Source of the DNA: Pantoea sp.
GTDB lineage: Bacteria; Pseudomonadota; Gammaproteobacteria; Enterobacterales; Enterobacteriaceae
Assembly (NCBI RefSeq): GCF_028283705.1
Contig: NZ_JAPWKD010000008.1
Coordinates: 1-64,000 of the forward strand
Direction: 5' to 3'
Length of the DNA stretch: 64,000 nucleotides
The notes under the pieces were generated by a model. The model searched no databases, had not been told where the DNA came from, and saw only the letters and a program-made list of their open reading frames with translations. This document shows, piece after piece, positions 28,769 through 38,111 of this stretch. The stretch's first letter is position 1, and every line of letters starts with the position of its first letter. A program made the translations under genes and the position numbers.

Positions 28769-29529
28769 GGTCGTTTTTCCTTGTGATAACGAGCAGCAGC
28801 ATGAATAAATGCTTCGAACAACCGGCGCGAAACCGGATCGTCGGTCGAATGCCACTCCGGATGCCACTGCACTGCCAGGGCAAACGGGTGCTGACGTAAA
28901 CTCACCGCTTCTATCAGGCCATCGGCCGCGCGCGCCTCGATGCGCACCTGGGGACCGGGTTCGCGTATCCCCTGTTGATGGAGAGAATTCACCGCAAAAG
29001 CGGCATCGCTACCAAGCAACTGGCTGAGCAGGCCATCCGCTTCCGGTTTCACCTCATGTACCGGGGCGTACTGCTGTTCCAGTGGTAACGACTCATCTTC
29101 ACGATGTTCCTGGAACTGATGCGTCAGGTGCAGGTAGCGATGCAGCGCACCGCCGTTCGCCACCACCAGTTCCTGTAAACCGCGACAAATACCCAGTATC
29201 GGCATCTTTTTACCCATCGCGTGGGTGATAAGACCAAAAGCGAGACGATCGCGCGCCGGGTCGGCATGGGATTCCACCCCTTCCTCACCATAATGCCAGG
29301 GTTCAATGTTACTCGGGCTGCCGGTGAGCAAAATACCGTCCAGCAGCGTCATACTGTTTTCTAATAGATGAGGAGCTTGCATCAATTGATGTGGCAAAGG
29401 GAGGGGCAGGCCATCAGCGAGCACGATGGCATCAAGATACTTGTTATGAACGGTCTGACCCGGATGGCTGCCAATGTTGTTCTGGCACATCACTACGCCA
29501 ATCAAGGGTTTGTCAAAAATAATGCCCAT
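28765..29529 (-). CDS. puuD: Gamma-glutamyl-GABA hydrolase (PuuD)
   Basis: A 254-residue class I glutamine amidotransferase-like hydrolase: IGVVMCQNN, LTGSPSNIEPW, nucleophile elbow GICRGLQELVVANGG and AVQWHPEWHS. It releases GABA from gamma-glutamyl-GABA in the putrescine pathway. ATG 29529 gives the E. coli length; upstream in-frame codons to 29631 fall in the puuA-puuD control region. Confidence 0.92.
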   Translation of the reverse strand: MGIIFDKPLIGVVMCQNNIGSHPGQTVHNKYLDAIVLADGLPLPLPHQLMQAPHLLENSMTLLDGILLTGSPSNIEPWHYGEEGVESHADPARDRLAFGLITHAMGKKMPILGICRGLQELVVANGGALHRYLHLTHQFQEHREDESLPLEQQYAPVHEVKPEADGLLSQLLGSDAAFAVNSLHQQGIREPGPQVRIEARAADGLIEAVSLRQHPFALAVQWHPEWHSTDDPVSRRLFEAFIHAAARYHKEKRP

Positions 29530-29739
29530 TACGTCTCCGCGTCGCTGTTCAATATTTTCGCCGATAATGCGCACCTGAGGTAAAAGTGTGCAATATATTG
29601 TCAATCTAGCAACCGCCTGGCTAATCTTCAAACAGATTTGTTACATTTGCACACTTTTTGTGTTGGAGCTATGTTAGATGGGTGGCTGTTATTTTGAGCA
29701 TTGCGCAAACCTGACAAACGGTAAAGGGCGGGTGGGATC
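29530..29739. promoter_or_regulatory. puuD/puuA divergent control region
   Basis: A 210-bp region between divergent operons. It includes the AT-rich palindrome-like TGTGCAATATATTGTCAAT (29588-29606) and the direct TTTGCACAC at 29647-29655. PuuR sites in E. coli are short AT-rich half-palindromes, so 29588-29606 is a candidate, not an identification. Confidence 0.4.
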
Positions 29740-31155
29740 ATGACGAACCTCGTGGAAGTAGAAGACTTCACGCGACATAGTGAAGAGAAGCGAACCAGCG
29801 CGTTCCAGCTGGAGGTGAAAACCTGGCTGGAACGCCATCCTGAAACGCAGTATGTCGATATACTTTTAAATGATCTGAATGGGGTATTTCGCGGTAAGCG
29901 TATTCCCGTCTCAGCGTTAGCAAAACTGGAAAAGGGCTGTTACTTCCCGGCTTCGGTCTTTGCCATGGATATTCTGGGTAACACCGTCGAAGAAGCCGGA
30001 CTGGGACAGGCGCTCGGCGAGCCAGACAATATTTGCTTTCCTGTCCTGGGTTCTTTAATGCCCTCCGCTGCCGACCCCCAACGCGTTGCACAACTGCTGC
30101 TGACCATGTGCAACCAAGATGGCACTCCCTTTGACGTTGAACCCCGAAATGTCCTCAATCAGCTGTGGCAACAGTTGCGCAATCGCGGATTATTTCCGGT
30201 GGTAGCGGTAGAGCTGGAGTTCTATCTGGTCGATAAAAAGCGTGATGCAGAAGGGTATATCCAGCCGCCTTGTGCGCCTGGCAGTGATGAACGCAACATG
30301 CAAAGCCAGGTCTATTCGGTGGATAACCTCGATCACTTCGCCGACGTGCTGCGTGATATTGACGACCTGGCAAAACAGCAGGGCATTCCGGCGGATGGTG
30401 CGCTGGCCGAAGCCTCACCAGGACAATTTGAAATCAACCTGCATCACACGCGTGATGTGCTGAAAGCCTGCGATCACGCCATCCAGCTGAAACGCCTGGT
30501 GCGTCAGGTGGCGGAAAATCATGGCATGACCGCAACGTTCATGGCGAAGCCCTACGAGGAGTATGCGGGCAGCGGGATGCACGTACATATCAGTATGCTC
30601 GATGCGGCCGATCACAACGCCTTCTCACTGGATGATGGTAGCGATTCACCACTGTTGAAGCGTGCGCTGGCTGGGATGATCGATTTGATGCCGGCTTCCA
30701 TGGCGTTGCTGGCACCAAATGTGAATGCGTATCGTCGCTTTCTGCCGGATGCTTTTGTACCGTTGCAGGCTTCCTGGGGACATAACAATCGCACGGTCGC
30801 GTTACGTATTCCCTGCGGCGATGTGGAAAATCATCGTGTGGAATATCGTGTTGCCGGAGCCGATGCAAATCCTTACCTCGTAGTGTCAACCATTCTTGCC
30901 GGTATTCTGCACGGTCTGGACAACGCATTGCCGCTACCGCATCCGGTGAAAGGCAATGGTCATGAGGCGGAGGGGCTGGCGCTGCCGATTCGGCAGAGTG
31001 ATGCGCTGTATGAATTTGAGAACAGCTATCCGCTGCAAAAAATATTGGGGGAACGTTTCAGTGCCGTCTGGCATAGCTGCAAACAGTACGAACTGATGCA
31101 GTTTGAGCGGCTGATCACCGCAACCGAGATTGACTGGATGCTGAAGAATGCCTGA
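29740..31155 (+). CDS. puuA: Glutamate-putrescine ligase (PuuA)
   Basis: A 471-residue glutamine synthetase-fold enzyme: DILLNDLNGVFRGKRIP, VAVELEFYLV (metal Glu), EASPGQFEINLHHT, YAGSGMHVHISMLD and NRTVALRIPCGDVENHRVEY. It ligates glutamate to putrescine, the entry step of the Puu pathway. Divergent from puuD-puuR-puuB. A terminator hairpin follows at 31232. Confidence 0.94.
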   Translation: MTNLVEVEDFTRHSEEKRTSAFQLEVKTWLERHPETQYVDILLNDLNGVFRGKRIPVSALAKLEKGCYFPASVFAMDILGNTVEEAGLGQALGEPDNICFPVLGSLMPSAADPQRVAQLLLTMCNQDGTPFDVEPRNVLNQLWQQLRNRGLFPVVAVELEFYLVDKKRDAEGYIQPPCAPGSDERNMQSQVYSVDNLDHFADVLRDIDDLAKQQGIPADGALAEASPGQFEINLHHTRDVLKACDHAIQLKRLVRQVAENHGMTATFMAKPYEEYAGSGMHVHISMLDAADHNAFSLDDGSDSPLLKRALAGMIDLMPASMALLAPNVNAYRRFLPDAFVPLQASWGHNNRTVALRIPCGDVENHRVEYRVAGADANPYLVVSTILAGILHGLDNALPLPHPVKGNGHEAEGLALPIRQSDALYEFENSYPLQKILGERFSAVWHSCKQYELMQFERLITATEIDWMLKNA

Positions 31156-31231
31156 TCGCAGGAAGAATAGCGGCAACATCTTGTATTGAAGCCAGTAATT
31201 AAGGCAAAATATGCGCCCTGCAAAATACCAA

Positions 31232-31264
31232 TATAACCGACGCTTATCGCGTCGGTTATTTTTT
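31232..31264 (+). terminator. Rho-independent terminator of puuA
   Basis: ATAACCGACGC (31232-31242) pairs with GCGTCGGTTAT (31248-31258) around TTATC and is followed by a T-run to 31264. Confidence 0.92.
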
Positions 31265-31362
31265 GCAGAGTGATTTCACCATAATTTAACCGAGGCCGGA
31301 CACGCATCCGGATAGATAGACACTGAAACACGCGTTGCGCGTGAGATTTTGAGGATACAAAG

Positions 31363-31536
31363 ATGGGGCTGTTTACAACTGCACCAGCGCAGGCTGGTTC
31401 TCGCTTTCGTGATGACTACGGCGCTGCGGTAAGCACAAATGCTTATCAACCCACCTCCTGTCGCAATTTGCGCAGTTTCCCTGTGGTACAACCCAGTCCG
31501 GTTGTTGCTGTAGGGGGCCTGAACAATGTCGCTTAA
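31363..31536 (+). CDS. 57-residue upstream ORF overlapping puuP
   Basis: An uninterrupted ORF of 57 codons plus stop, beginning [20 protein letters not shown] and ending [11 protein letters not shown]. It has AGGA 10 nt before its ATG and its stop (31534-31536) lies 11 nt inside puuP (ATG 31526), so the two overlap in different frames. The Shine-Dalgarno of puuP (GGGGG, 31512-31517) is inside it. It could be a leader peptide controlling permease translation or a small protein. Rich in Pro, Val and Arg; no hydrophobic helix. No family recognised. Confidence 0.6.
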   Translation: MGLFTTAPAQAGSRFRDDYGAAVSTNAYQPTSCRNLRSFPVVQPSPVVAVGGLNNVA

Positions 31537-32884
31537 TACCTCTAGCGCACCACAGCGTGCACATCTGAAAAAATCCCTGACCTTGATCCCGGTGGTCATG
31601 ATGGGCCTGGCATATATGCAGCCAATGACCCTGTTTGATACCTTTGGCATTGTTTCAGGTCTGACTGACGGCCACGTCGCCACAGCGTATGCGTTTGCGC
31701 TGATTGCCATTCTGTTCACTGCTATTAGCTACGGTAAGCTGGTACGCCGCTTCCCATCTGCGGGCTCCGCTTATACCTATGCACAGAAGGCCATCAGCCC
31801 ACATGTTGGCTTTATGGTGGGCTGGTCATCACTGCTGGACTATCTGTTCATGCCGATGATCAACATCCTGCTGGCAAAAAGCTATTTTGAAACGCTGGTG
31901 CCGGGCATTCCGTCGTGGATTTTCGTGGTGTTGCTGGTGGGCTTTATGACGCTCTCCAACCTGCGTGGTATCAAAACCGTTGCTAACTTCAACAGCCTGA
32001 TTGTGGTGTTGCAGGTTCTGGTGATGATCGGGATTACCGCGATGGTGATCTACGGTGTGGCGCACGGTGTAGGTGCAGGTACGCTGACCAGCTCGAAACC
32101 GTTCTGGTCATCTGACGCCCATGTGGTGCCGATGATCACCGGTGCGACTATCTTGTGTTTCTCATTCCTTGGCTTTGATGGCATCAGTTCGCTGTCGGAA
32201 GAGACCAAAGACGCTGAACGCACCATTCCGCGCGCGATTTTCCTTACCGCGCTGATCGGTGGCGTGATCTTTATTGCGGTGTCTTACTTCCTGCAACTGT
32301 ACTTCCCGGATATCTCGCGTTTCCAGAATCCGGATTCCTCTCAGCCGGAAATTATGCTGTTTGTGGCGGGTAAAGCGCTGCAGGTTGGCATCCTGATCTT
32401 CTCGGTGGTCACGGTGCTGGCATCTGGCATGGCGGCACACGCGGGCGTTTCCCGTCTGATGTATGTGATGGGGCGTGATGGTGTTTTCCCGGAGCGTTTC
32501 TTTGGCTATGTACACCCGAAATGGCGTACCCCGTCACTGAACGTGCTGCTGGTGGGCGCGATTGCATTGCTGGCGATTAACTTCGACCTGGTGACCGCAA
32601 CGGCACTGATTAACTTCGGTGCGCTGGTAGCGTTTACCTTTGTTAACCTGTCGGTGATTGCGCAGTTCTGGATCCGTGAAAAGCGTAACAAAACGCTGAA
32701 AGATCACTTCCACTATCTGGTGTTGCCGGTACTCGGTGCGATGACAGTCGGCGCGCTGTGGATTAACCTGGAAGAGACCTCGATGGTGTTAGGTCTGGTG
32801 TGGGCAGCGGTAGGGATTATCTACCTGGCGTTTGTGACCCGCACCTTCCGTAACCCGGTGCCGCAGTACAGCGAAGAAGTATAA
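31526..32884 (+). CDS. puuP: Putrescine importer PuuP
   Basis: A 452-residue APC-family permease with twelve hydrophobic segments. Long stretches coincide with E. coli Puu[75 protein letters not shown] and [20 protein letters not shown]. It imports putrescine across the inner membrane. Separate from puuA by a terminator, so it has its own promoter and the upstream ORF at 31363 as leader. Confidence 0.92.
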   Translation: MSLNTSSAPQRAHLKKSLTLIPVVMMGLAYMQPMTLFDTFGIVSGLTDGHVATAYAFALIAILFTAISYGKLVRRFPSAGSAYTYAQKAISPHVGFMVGWSSLLDYLFMPMINILLAKSYFETLVPGIPSWIFVVLLVGFMTLSNLRGIKTVANFNSLIVVLQVLVMIGITAMVIYGVAHGVGAGTLTSSKPFWSSDAHVVPMITGATILCFSFLGFDGISSLSEETKDAERTIPRAIFLTALIGGVIFIAVSYFLQLYFPDISRFQNPDSSQPEIMLFVAGKALQVGILIFSVVTVLASGMAAHAGVSRLMYVMGRDGVFPERFFGYVHPKWRTPSLNVLLVGAIALLAINFDLVTATALINFGALVAFTFVNLSVIAQFWIREKRNKTLKDHFHYLVLPVLGAMTVGALWINLEETSMVLGLVWAAVGIIYLAFVTRTFRNPVPQYSEEV

Positions 32885-32890
32885 ATCAAA

Positions 32891-32914
32891 GTGGTGCGCG
32901 GTAACGCGCACCAC
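32891..32914. terminator. Hairpin between convergent puuP and sbcB
   Basis: GTGGTGCGCG-gtaa-CGCGCACCAC, perfect 10-bp stem. No strong T-run on either side, so it may act as a weak bidirectional terminator or a 3'-end stabiliser. Confidence 0.55.
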
Positions 32915-32935
32915 TACGTTATGTTCTGAATGTAA

Positions 32936-34357
32936 TTACGAAACCAGTTCCTGCGCATATAAATACAGCGATTTTAGCAATCCCAGCTTTTCGTTATTCC
33001 CTTCATGCAAACTCGCCAGTGACTCCAGCTCCAGCAGGAATGCCTGCACACGCTCGGCGTTCAGCGCTTCGCGGCGATGCTGTAACCAGCGCTGCTGCTC
33101 GGCATCATCCAGCGTGCCCGGAAAGTTGCGCGCCCGGTAGCGGAACAACAGCTTTGCAATGCGCTTATCATCAAAGGTTAAATCCAGCGCGGGCAGATTC
33201 TGTGCCGGTGTCTGACGCACGATATTCATTGCCGCCCGGTCGGCATCACTGAAGAAACCGTTATACAACTGCGCATCCACATCATCTGATGGGGTAAACG
33301 GCTCGGCTTCTGCAAACAACGTCACTGCTTTTTCCCGCACTTCCGCATGCTGACGCAACAGCGCAAGGTTTGCCAGGCAGGCCTGGCGATCGATATTCAG
33401 CCGCTCAGCATCTTCCGGGCGCAGGGTGTTGGCCGGAGCCAGCACCGGGCATTTATTGATATGTACCAGTTTGATGGGGACTGCCGCACGATCGCCCAGT
33501 TCGCTATGGCGGGTGTACAAGCGTTCGCGCAGTTCATCAGGAGACAGCTCAAGCAGTGGCGTCATGTCCCCGGCCAAATCGGCCACGATCAGCGCGTTAC
33601 GGTTATCCGGGTGCCATGCCAGCGGCACAATCCAGCTGGTGTTACCCCGCGCTGCGCCAAACATCCCTGAAACATGCACCAGCGGCTTCATTTGCGGGAT
33701 GTCGACAAGCGTCATCAGTTTCTGTTTATTGCGATGGGTAAACAGGAACTCAAACAGTTTCGGTTGCTTCTCTTTGACCAGCTTTGCCATTGCCAGCGTG
33801 GCATAGACATCCGACATCGCATCATGCGCCTGCTCGTGCGCCACGCCGTTCGCTTTGGTCAGATGTTCCAGTTTAAAGCTGGGGAAGCCGTCATCATTTT
33901 CCGGCCAGATAATGCCTTCCGGGCGCAACGCATAGCAGGCGCGCATCACATCCAGCAAATCCCAGCGCGAGTTACCGTTCTGCCAGCTCCAGCCGTAAGG
34001 ATCGAAGAAATTTCGATAGAAAATGTTGCGGGTGACTTCGTCATCGAAGCGGACATTGTTGTATCCCAGCACGCAGGTGTGCGGCTCGGTAAACAGGCCA
34101 TGGATACGTTCGGCAAAGGCCGCTTCCGTTACGCCGCGTGCCTGCGCCGTTTGCGGGGTAATACCGGTGATCATCACGGCTTCAGGTTGCGGCAGATAAT
34201 CATCTGCCGGCTGGCAATAAAACACCTGCGGTTCACCTATGGCATTGAAATCTTTATCAGTACGCAACCCGGCAAACTGCGCCGGTCGATCCAGCGAGGG
34301 GCTCTTGCCGAAGGTTTCGTAATCGTGGACTAAAAAGGTGAATTCGGAGGCGGGCAC
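32936..34357 (-). CDS. sbcB: Exodeoxyribonuclease I
   Basis: A 473-residue DEDD 3'-5' single-strand exonuclease. N-terminal FLVHDYETFGKSPSLDRPAQ carries the first acidic pair; RFDDEVTRNIFYRNF, HDAMSDVYATLAMAKLV (last Asp of the active site) and the C-terminal helical ExoI domain are all present. The likely start is GTG 34357 with AGGA 8 nt upstream; ATG farther upstream at 34429 would add an unrelated tail. Neighbour order sbcB/dacD/sbmC is as in E. coli. Confidence 0.95.
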   Translation of the reverse strand: MPASEFTFLVHDYETFGKSPSLDRPAQFAGLRTDKDFNAIGEPQVFYCQPADDYLPQPEAVMITGITPQTAQARGVTEAAFAERIHGLFTEPHTCVLGYNNVRFDDEVTRNIFYRNFFDPYGWSWQNGNSRWDLLDVMRACYALRPEGIIWPENDDGFPSFKLEHLTKANGVAHEQAHDAMSDVYATLAMAKLVKEKQPKLFEFLFTHRNKQKLMTLVDIPQMKPLVHVSGMFGAARGNTSWIVPLAWHPDNRNALIVADLAGDMTPLLELSPDELRERLYTRHSELGDRAAVPIKLVHINKCPVLAPANTLRPEDAERLNIDRQACLANLALLRQHAEVREKAVTLFAEAEPFTPSDDVDAQLYNGFFSDADRAAMNIVRQTPAQNLPALDLTFDDKRIAKLLFRYRARNFPGTLDDAEQQRWLQHRREALNAERVQAFLLELESLASLHEGNNEKLGLLKSLYLYAQELVS

Positions 34358-34550
34358 GGCGTTATCCTGGCAATGTAAAATCAACGCACAGAATAGTCGT
34401 CCGGCTGGCACAGTACAACCTTCCTCCACCGCTCTGCGCGTCTGCGCGCAGAATTTGTCCTCAGTTCATACTTTTTTTCAATTTATTCAAACCTATTAAG
34501 AGGCATTTGCCGTACAAAGTGCGGCGGTAAATTCATTTTTTGAGGAAGAA

Positions 34551-35720
34551 GTGTTGAAAAGGCGTCTGCTGGTAACTGTATCTGGAATGATTTTTTGGGC
34601 ATCGCTGGCGCAGGCTGACGACAGCATGCCATTCCCCCTGACGCCTCCGTCGATTGATGCGGCTTCCTGGGTCCTGATGGACGCGACTACCGGGCAGATT
34701 CTCACATCCGGGAATCCCGATGAGGAGCGCAACCCGGCCAGTCTCACCAAACTGATGACCGGCTACGTGGTGGATCGGGCTATCGATCAGCACAAAATCA
34801 CGCGCGACGATGTGGTTACCGTTGGCAAAGATGCCTGGGCTGCCGGCAACCCGGTGTTTAAAGGCTCCTCACTGATGTTCCTTAAGCCTGGCGATAAAGT
34901 GACGGTGCGTGACCTGAGCCGTGGGGTGATCATCGATTCAGGCAACGATGCCTGTGTGGCACTGGCTGATTATGTTGCGGGCAGCCAGCAAAACTTCGTC
35001 ACCATGATGAACAGTTACGTGCAGAAACTGGGCCTGACGCATACCCACTTCGAAACCGTTCACGGCCTGGATGCGCCGGGTCAGCACACTACCGCCCGCG
35101 ACCTGGCGGTGCTGTCTCGCGCCATTATCAGTGGCGAACCCGATTTCTATGCCATGTACAGCGAGAAAACCCTCACCTGGAACGGCATCACCCAGAACAA
35201 CCGTAACGGTCTGCTGTGGGATAACAATCTGCATGTTGACGGCCTGAAAACCGGCCATACCGAAACCGCCGGTTTTAACATTATCGCTTCAAATATCATC
35301 GGCCAGCATCGTCTGATTGCGGTGATTATGGGGGGTAAAAGCTCTAAAGGACGTGAGGATCAGGCGCGTAAGCTTCTGATCTGGGGTCAGAATAATTTCG
35401 ATACCGTTCAGCTGTTCCATGCAGGCAAGAAAATTGGCACCGAAAACGTCTGGTACGGTAATCCGCATCAGGTGGATGTCGGCACCACACAGGACATCTA
35501 TCTGTCGCTACCGCGTGGCGAAGTACAAAACGTGAAAGCGAAATACGTCATCGACCGCAAAGATCTGGAAGCGCCTTTGAAGGCCAACGAGCAGGTGGGT
35601 GAGATTCAGGTGATGGACAAAGATAAGCAGCTGGCGAGCTATCCGCTCTATGCGCTGACAGCGGTAAATAAAGCCGGGATCGTGACGCGTATTGAAGATT
35701 ACCTGAAGCAAAAACTGTAA
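34551..35720 (+). CDS. dacD: D-alanyl-D-alanine carboxypeptidase (PBP6b)
   Basis: A 389-residue class C-type low-mass PBP with signal peptide, the SxxK motif NPASLTKLMTGYVVDRAI, SGN in IDSGNDACVALADYVAG and KTG in HVDGLKTGHTETAGFN, and a C-terminal amphipathic helix for membrane attachment (GIVTRIEDYLKQKL). It trims pentapeptide side chains in the periplasm. The first codon is GTG 34551, but TTG 34554 would give MKRRLL, matching E. coli DacD, and is better spaced from GAGGAA; either is possible. Confidence 0.92.
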   Translation: MLKRRLLVTVSGMIFWASLAQADDSMPFPLTPPSIDAASWVLMDATTGQILTSGNPDEERNPASLTKLMTGYVVDRAIDQHKITRDDVVTVGKDAWAAGNPVFKGSSLMFLKPGDKVTVRDLSRGVIIDSGNDACVALADYVAGSQQNFVTMMNSYVQKLGLTHTHFETVHGLDAPGQHTTARDLAVLSRAIISGEPDFYAMYSEKTLTWNGITQNNRNGLLWDNNLHVDGLKTGHTETAGFNIIASNIIGQHRLIAVIMGGKSSKGREDQARKLLIWGQNNFDTVQLFHAGKKIGTENVWYGNPHQVDVGTTQDIYLSLPRGEVQNVKAKYVIDRKDLEAPLKANEQVGEIQVMDKDKQLASYPLYALTAVNKAGIVTRIEDYLKQKL

Positions 35721-35734
35721 GCATGGTCTAACTT

Positions 35735-35764
35735 CGGTATCAGCATCCCCATTTGCTGATACCG
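35735..35764 (+). promoter_or_regulatory. Hairpin immediately before the sbmC ribosome-binding site
   Basis: CGGTATCAGCA (35735-35745) and TGCTGATACCG (35754-35764) form a perfect 11-bp stem. The right arm abuts GAGGTG, the sbmC Shine-Dalgarno. No T-run, so a terminator is unlikely; it may tune translation or stability. Confidence 0.5.
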
Positions 35765-35773
35765 AGGTGAATC

Positions 35774-36235
35774 ATGAAAACATCTGTCGTTGATCGTCCG
35801 GCGCAAAGCTGGGTCGGTTATCGCCTGAAGGGACCCTGGCAGGAAACTGTGCCGCAGGGTTTTGGGCAGCTGAAGGTGTGGGCGGCGCGTCATGGCTTCT
35901 CCGGGGAGTGGATGGCCATTTACTATGGAAATCCCCAGCAGTTACCGCCTGAGGAGTTAGAAGTGGAAACCGTGCTTACGGTTCCTGCGGATTTTGCCCT
36001 CGCGGCGGGGGACAATATTCAGCACGGTACGCTGGCGGGAGGGTACTACTTCCATACCTGCCGGGAAGTGACCAATAACGACTTCTTCGCTGCCTGGAAT
36101 GAGTTGTTCGTGCTGTTGCAGCAACGCAGTGACTGGCAAATCGATGAACGCCCCTGCTATGAGCATTATCTTTCCGACGGTTCGCAAAGCGGCAACTGGC
36201 TGCTCAACATGTATATTCCGGTGCGGCCCTGCTAA
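35774..36235 (+). CDS. sbmC: DNA gyrase inhibitor SbmC (GyrI)
   Basis: A 153-residue GyrI-like protein: RPAQSWVGYRLKGPW, WMAIYYGNPQQLPPEELEVE, LAGGYYFHTCREVT and a C-terminal PCYEHYLSDGSQSGNW. In E. coli it is induced by DNA damage and protects gyrase from microcin B17. No LexA box was seen in the short upstream region. Placement after dacD is conserved. Confidence 0.9.
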   Translation: MKTSVVDRPAQSWVGYRLKGPWQETVPQGFGQLKVWAARHGFSGEWMAIYYGNPQQLPPEELEVETVLTVPADFALAAGDNIQHGTLAGGYYFHTCREVTNNDFFAAWNELFVLLQQRSDWQIDERPCYEHYLSDGSQSGNWLLNMYIPVRPC

Positions 36236-36406
36236 AAAAGAGTATGTCGTTACATCTATGTTTCGATTGGGAAAAATGGATGTAGCGCGCATGTTGGTTT
36301 TTGTAAGCAGTCGTCAAAAAGTCAGTAAAAATGCGCGTCAGGGCTTAAGCGATCCTGTTTTGCCAGGGTAACATAGCGCGCAAAATTTTCCCGTTCCCGG
36401 ACCATC

Positions 36407-37465
36407 ATGTTACGCGCTGATAAGCCTATTTCATCCATTGAGTTCTGGCTCTACCGTCATTATCGCGCCGTGCATGGCGTGCGTATCGCCATCGCTTTTG
36501 TCCTGAGCTTTTTGTTTGTCCGTCTGACAGAGATCCCGGAAGGAACCTGGCCACTGATTACGCTGGTGGTAGTGATGGGGCCGATCTCGACCTGGGGAAA
36601 TGTCTTTCCTCGTGTGGTCCAGCGTATCATTGGCACCTTTGCGGGTGCGGTCTCGGGGCTGATCGCCCTGAAGCTGGAACTGATCTCACTGCCGGTGATG
36701 CTGGTCTGGTGTTTTGCGGTGATGGTGGTGTGCGGTTATCTCACCCTTGGCAAACATCCGTATATGGCACTGCTGATAGGCATCACCCTGAGTGTGGTGG
36801 TTGGCGCACCGGCCGGGGACTTCACCGTGGCGATGTGGCGCGGCGGGGATGTGATTCTGGGCTCGCTGATGGCACTGATGTTCACCGCCATCTGGGCGCA
36901 GCGTGCCTACATTCACTGGCGTATCCAGCTCTCCGATGCCTTTATCAATATGGCGAAAATTCATCACACCGGGTTTTCTGCCAACCTGGTGGATAAACCC
37001 CGGCTGAATAAACCGTTTCAAAAACTGCTCACCAGCGTGATCAAAATGCGCGCGCTACTGGAACCCGCCAGCAAAGAGACCCGCATTCCAAAATCGGTGT
37101 TTGAAGCGATTCAGACCATAAACCGTAATATGGTTAACACTATGCAGATGCAAATTGATGCGTGGTGGGCGTCACGCGAGAGCCATTATCTGTTACTGAA
37201 TGCACCCGCGTTACGCCGTACCCAGCAGATGACGGAAAACACCCTGAAGGCACTGGCGGTGCTGATGGTTAAAGGGGAGACGGAACAGGTCACGGCCAAC
37301 AGCCATGAACTGGGCAACATCATGCAGGAACTGGAGCAACTGATTGCTAATGGCAGCAAGCAGCTGGAGACCACCTCGATTTATGGCTATGTCTGGCTGA
37401 GCCTTGAACAGGCGCGCCAGCTGGAGCGAATGACCGATCTGGTACGTCTGGCGTTACGTAAATAG
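36407..37465 (+). CDS. yeeA: FUSC-family inner membrane protein YeeA
   Basis: A 352-residue protein with six N-terminal hydrophobic segments and a soluble C-terminal helical domain, matching E. coli YeeA in length and in segments such as VVVMGPISTWGNVFPRVVQR, KTLGKHPYMALLIGITLSVV-like region and PASKETRIPKSVFEAIQTIN. FUSC proteins resemble the aromatic acid efflux protein AaeB; substrate unknown. Confidence 0.88.
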   Translation: MLRADKPISSIEFWLYRHYRAVHGVRIAIAFVLSFLFVRLTEIPEGTWPLITLVVVMGPISTWGNVFPRVVQRIIGTFAGAVSGLIALKLELISLPVMLVWCFAVMVVCGYLTLGKHPYMALLIGITLSVVVGAPAGDFTVAMWRGGDVILGSLMALMFTAIWAQRAYIHWRIQLSDAFINMAKIHHTGFSANLVDKPRLNKPFQKLLTSVIKMRALLEPASKETRIPKSVFEAIQTINRNMVNTMQMQIDAWWASRESHYLLLNAPALRRTQQMTENTLKALAVLMVKGETEQVTANSHELGNIMQELEQLIANGSKQLETTSIYGYVWLSLEQARQLERMTDLVRLALRK

Positions 37466-37577
37466 TTTTCGCGGCAATGACTTAATGTGAATCGCCCTTT
37501 CTTTGCGCTAAGATAAGTCCCTGTCCGATTTTAGCTGTGAAAATTGCTTACGAGGCTGGCAAGCCGCTAAGCTAAAG

Positions 37578-37702
37578 ATACCCGTCATACTTCAAGTTGC
37601 AGGTGCGTTGGCTGCGCTCATTCACCCCAGTCACTTACTTCAGTAAGCTCCTGGGGCTTCATTCTCTTGCCGCCTTCCTGCACCTCGAAGTATTTAGGGT
37701 AT
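37578..37702. repeat. 125-bp palindromic intergenic element (MITE-like)
   Basis: Starts ATACCCGTCATACTTCAAGT and ends with the near-inverse GAAGTATTTAGGGTAT; inner arms GTTGCAGGTGCG and CCTGCACCTC also pair. The middle holds CTTCAGTAAGCTCCTGGGG. This type of element is scattered in Enterobacterales genomes. It ends 45 bp upstream of the yeeX start, so it may lie in the yeeX promoter or leader. Confidence 0.8.
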
Positions 37703-37747
37703 ATGACTATTCCGCCTGCTCAGGCAGGCCTAAAGAAAGGTGCCAAC

Positions 37748-38068
37748 ATGGAAAATGCCAAGCAATCATTTCAGGACGTTCTGGAGTTTGTGCGTATGTT
37801 TCGTCGTAAAAACAAACTACAGCGCGAAATTACGGACAACGAGAAGAAAATCCGTGATAACCAGAAACGTGTGTTGCTGCTGGATAACCTGAGCGAATAC
37901 ATCAAACCGGGCATGAGCGTTGAGGCGATTCAGGAAATTATCGCCAGCATGCGCGTAGACTATGAAGACCGCGTGGACGAGTACATCATTAAAAACGCGG
38001 ATCTCTCCAAAGAACGCCGTGAGCTGTCGAAAAAGCTCAAGGCGATGGGTGAACCCAAGCCGCAATAA
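37748..38068 (+). CDS. yeeX: DUF496 protein YeeX
   Basis: A 106-residue highly charged, coiled-coil-prone protein almost identical in pattern to E. coli YeeX ([51 protein letters not shown]). Function is not known. AAAGGTG precedes ATG 37748; the open frame continues upstream through the palindromic element but that is not coding. Confidence 0.92.
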   Translation: MENAKQSFQDVLEFVRMFRRKNKLQREITDNEKKIRDNQKRVLLLDNLSEYIKPGMSVEAIQEIIASMRVDYEDRVDEYIIKNADLSKERRELSKKLKAMGEPKPQ

Positions 38069-38070
38069 GT

Positions 38071-38102
38071 ATTCAGGGGCCGTAAGGCCTCTGAATGTTT
38101 TT
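38071..38102 (+). terminator. Terminator of yeeX
   Basis: ATTCAGGGGCC (38071-38081) pairs with GGCCTCTGAAT (38086-38096, one G-U pair) and is followed by TTTTT. It lies between convergent yeeX and the lacI-like gene. Confidence 0.85.
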
Positions 38103-38111
38103 CCGTCGCGA

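Noticed and set aside
37597..37809. ORF through the palindromic element before yeeX
   Set aside because: It translates a non-coding repeat and ends inside yeeX in another frame.
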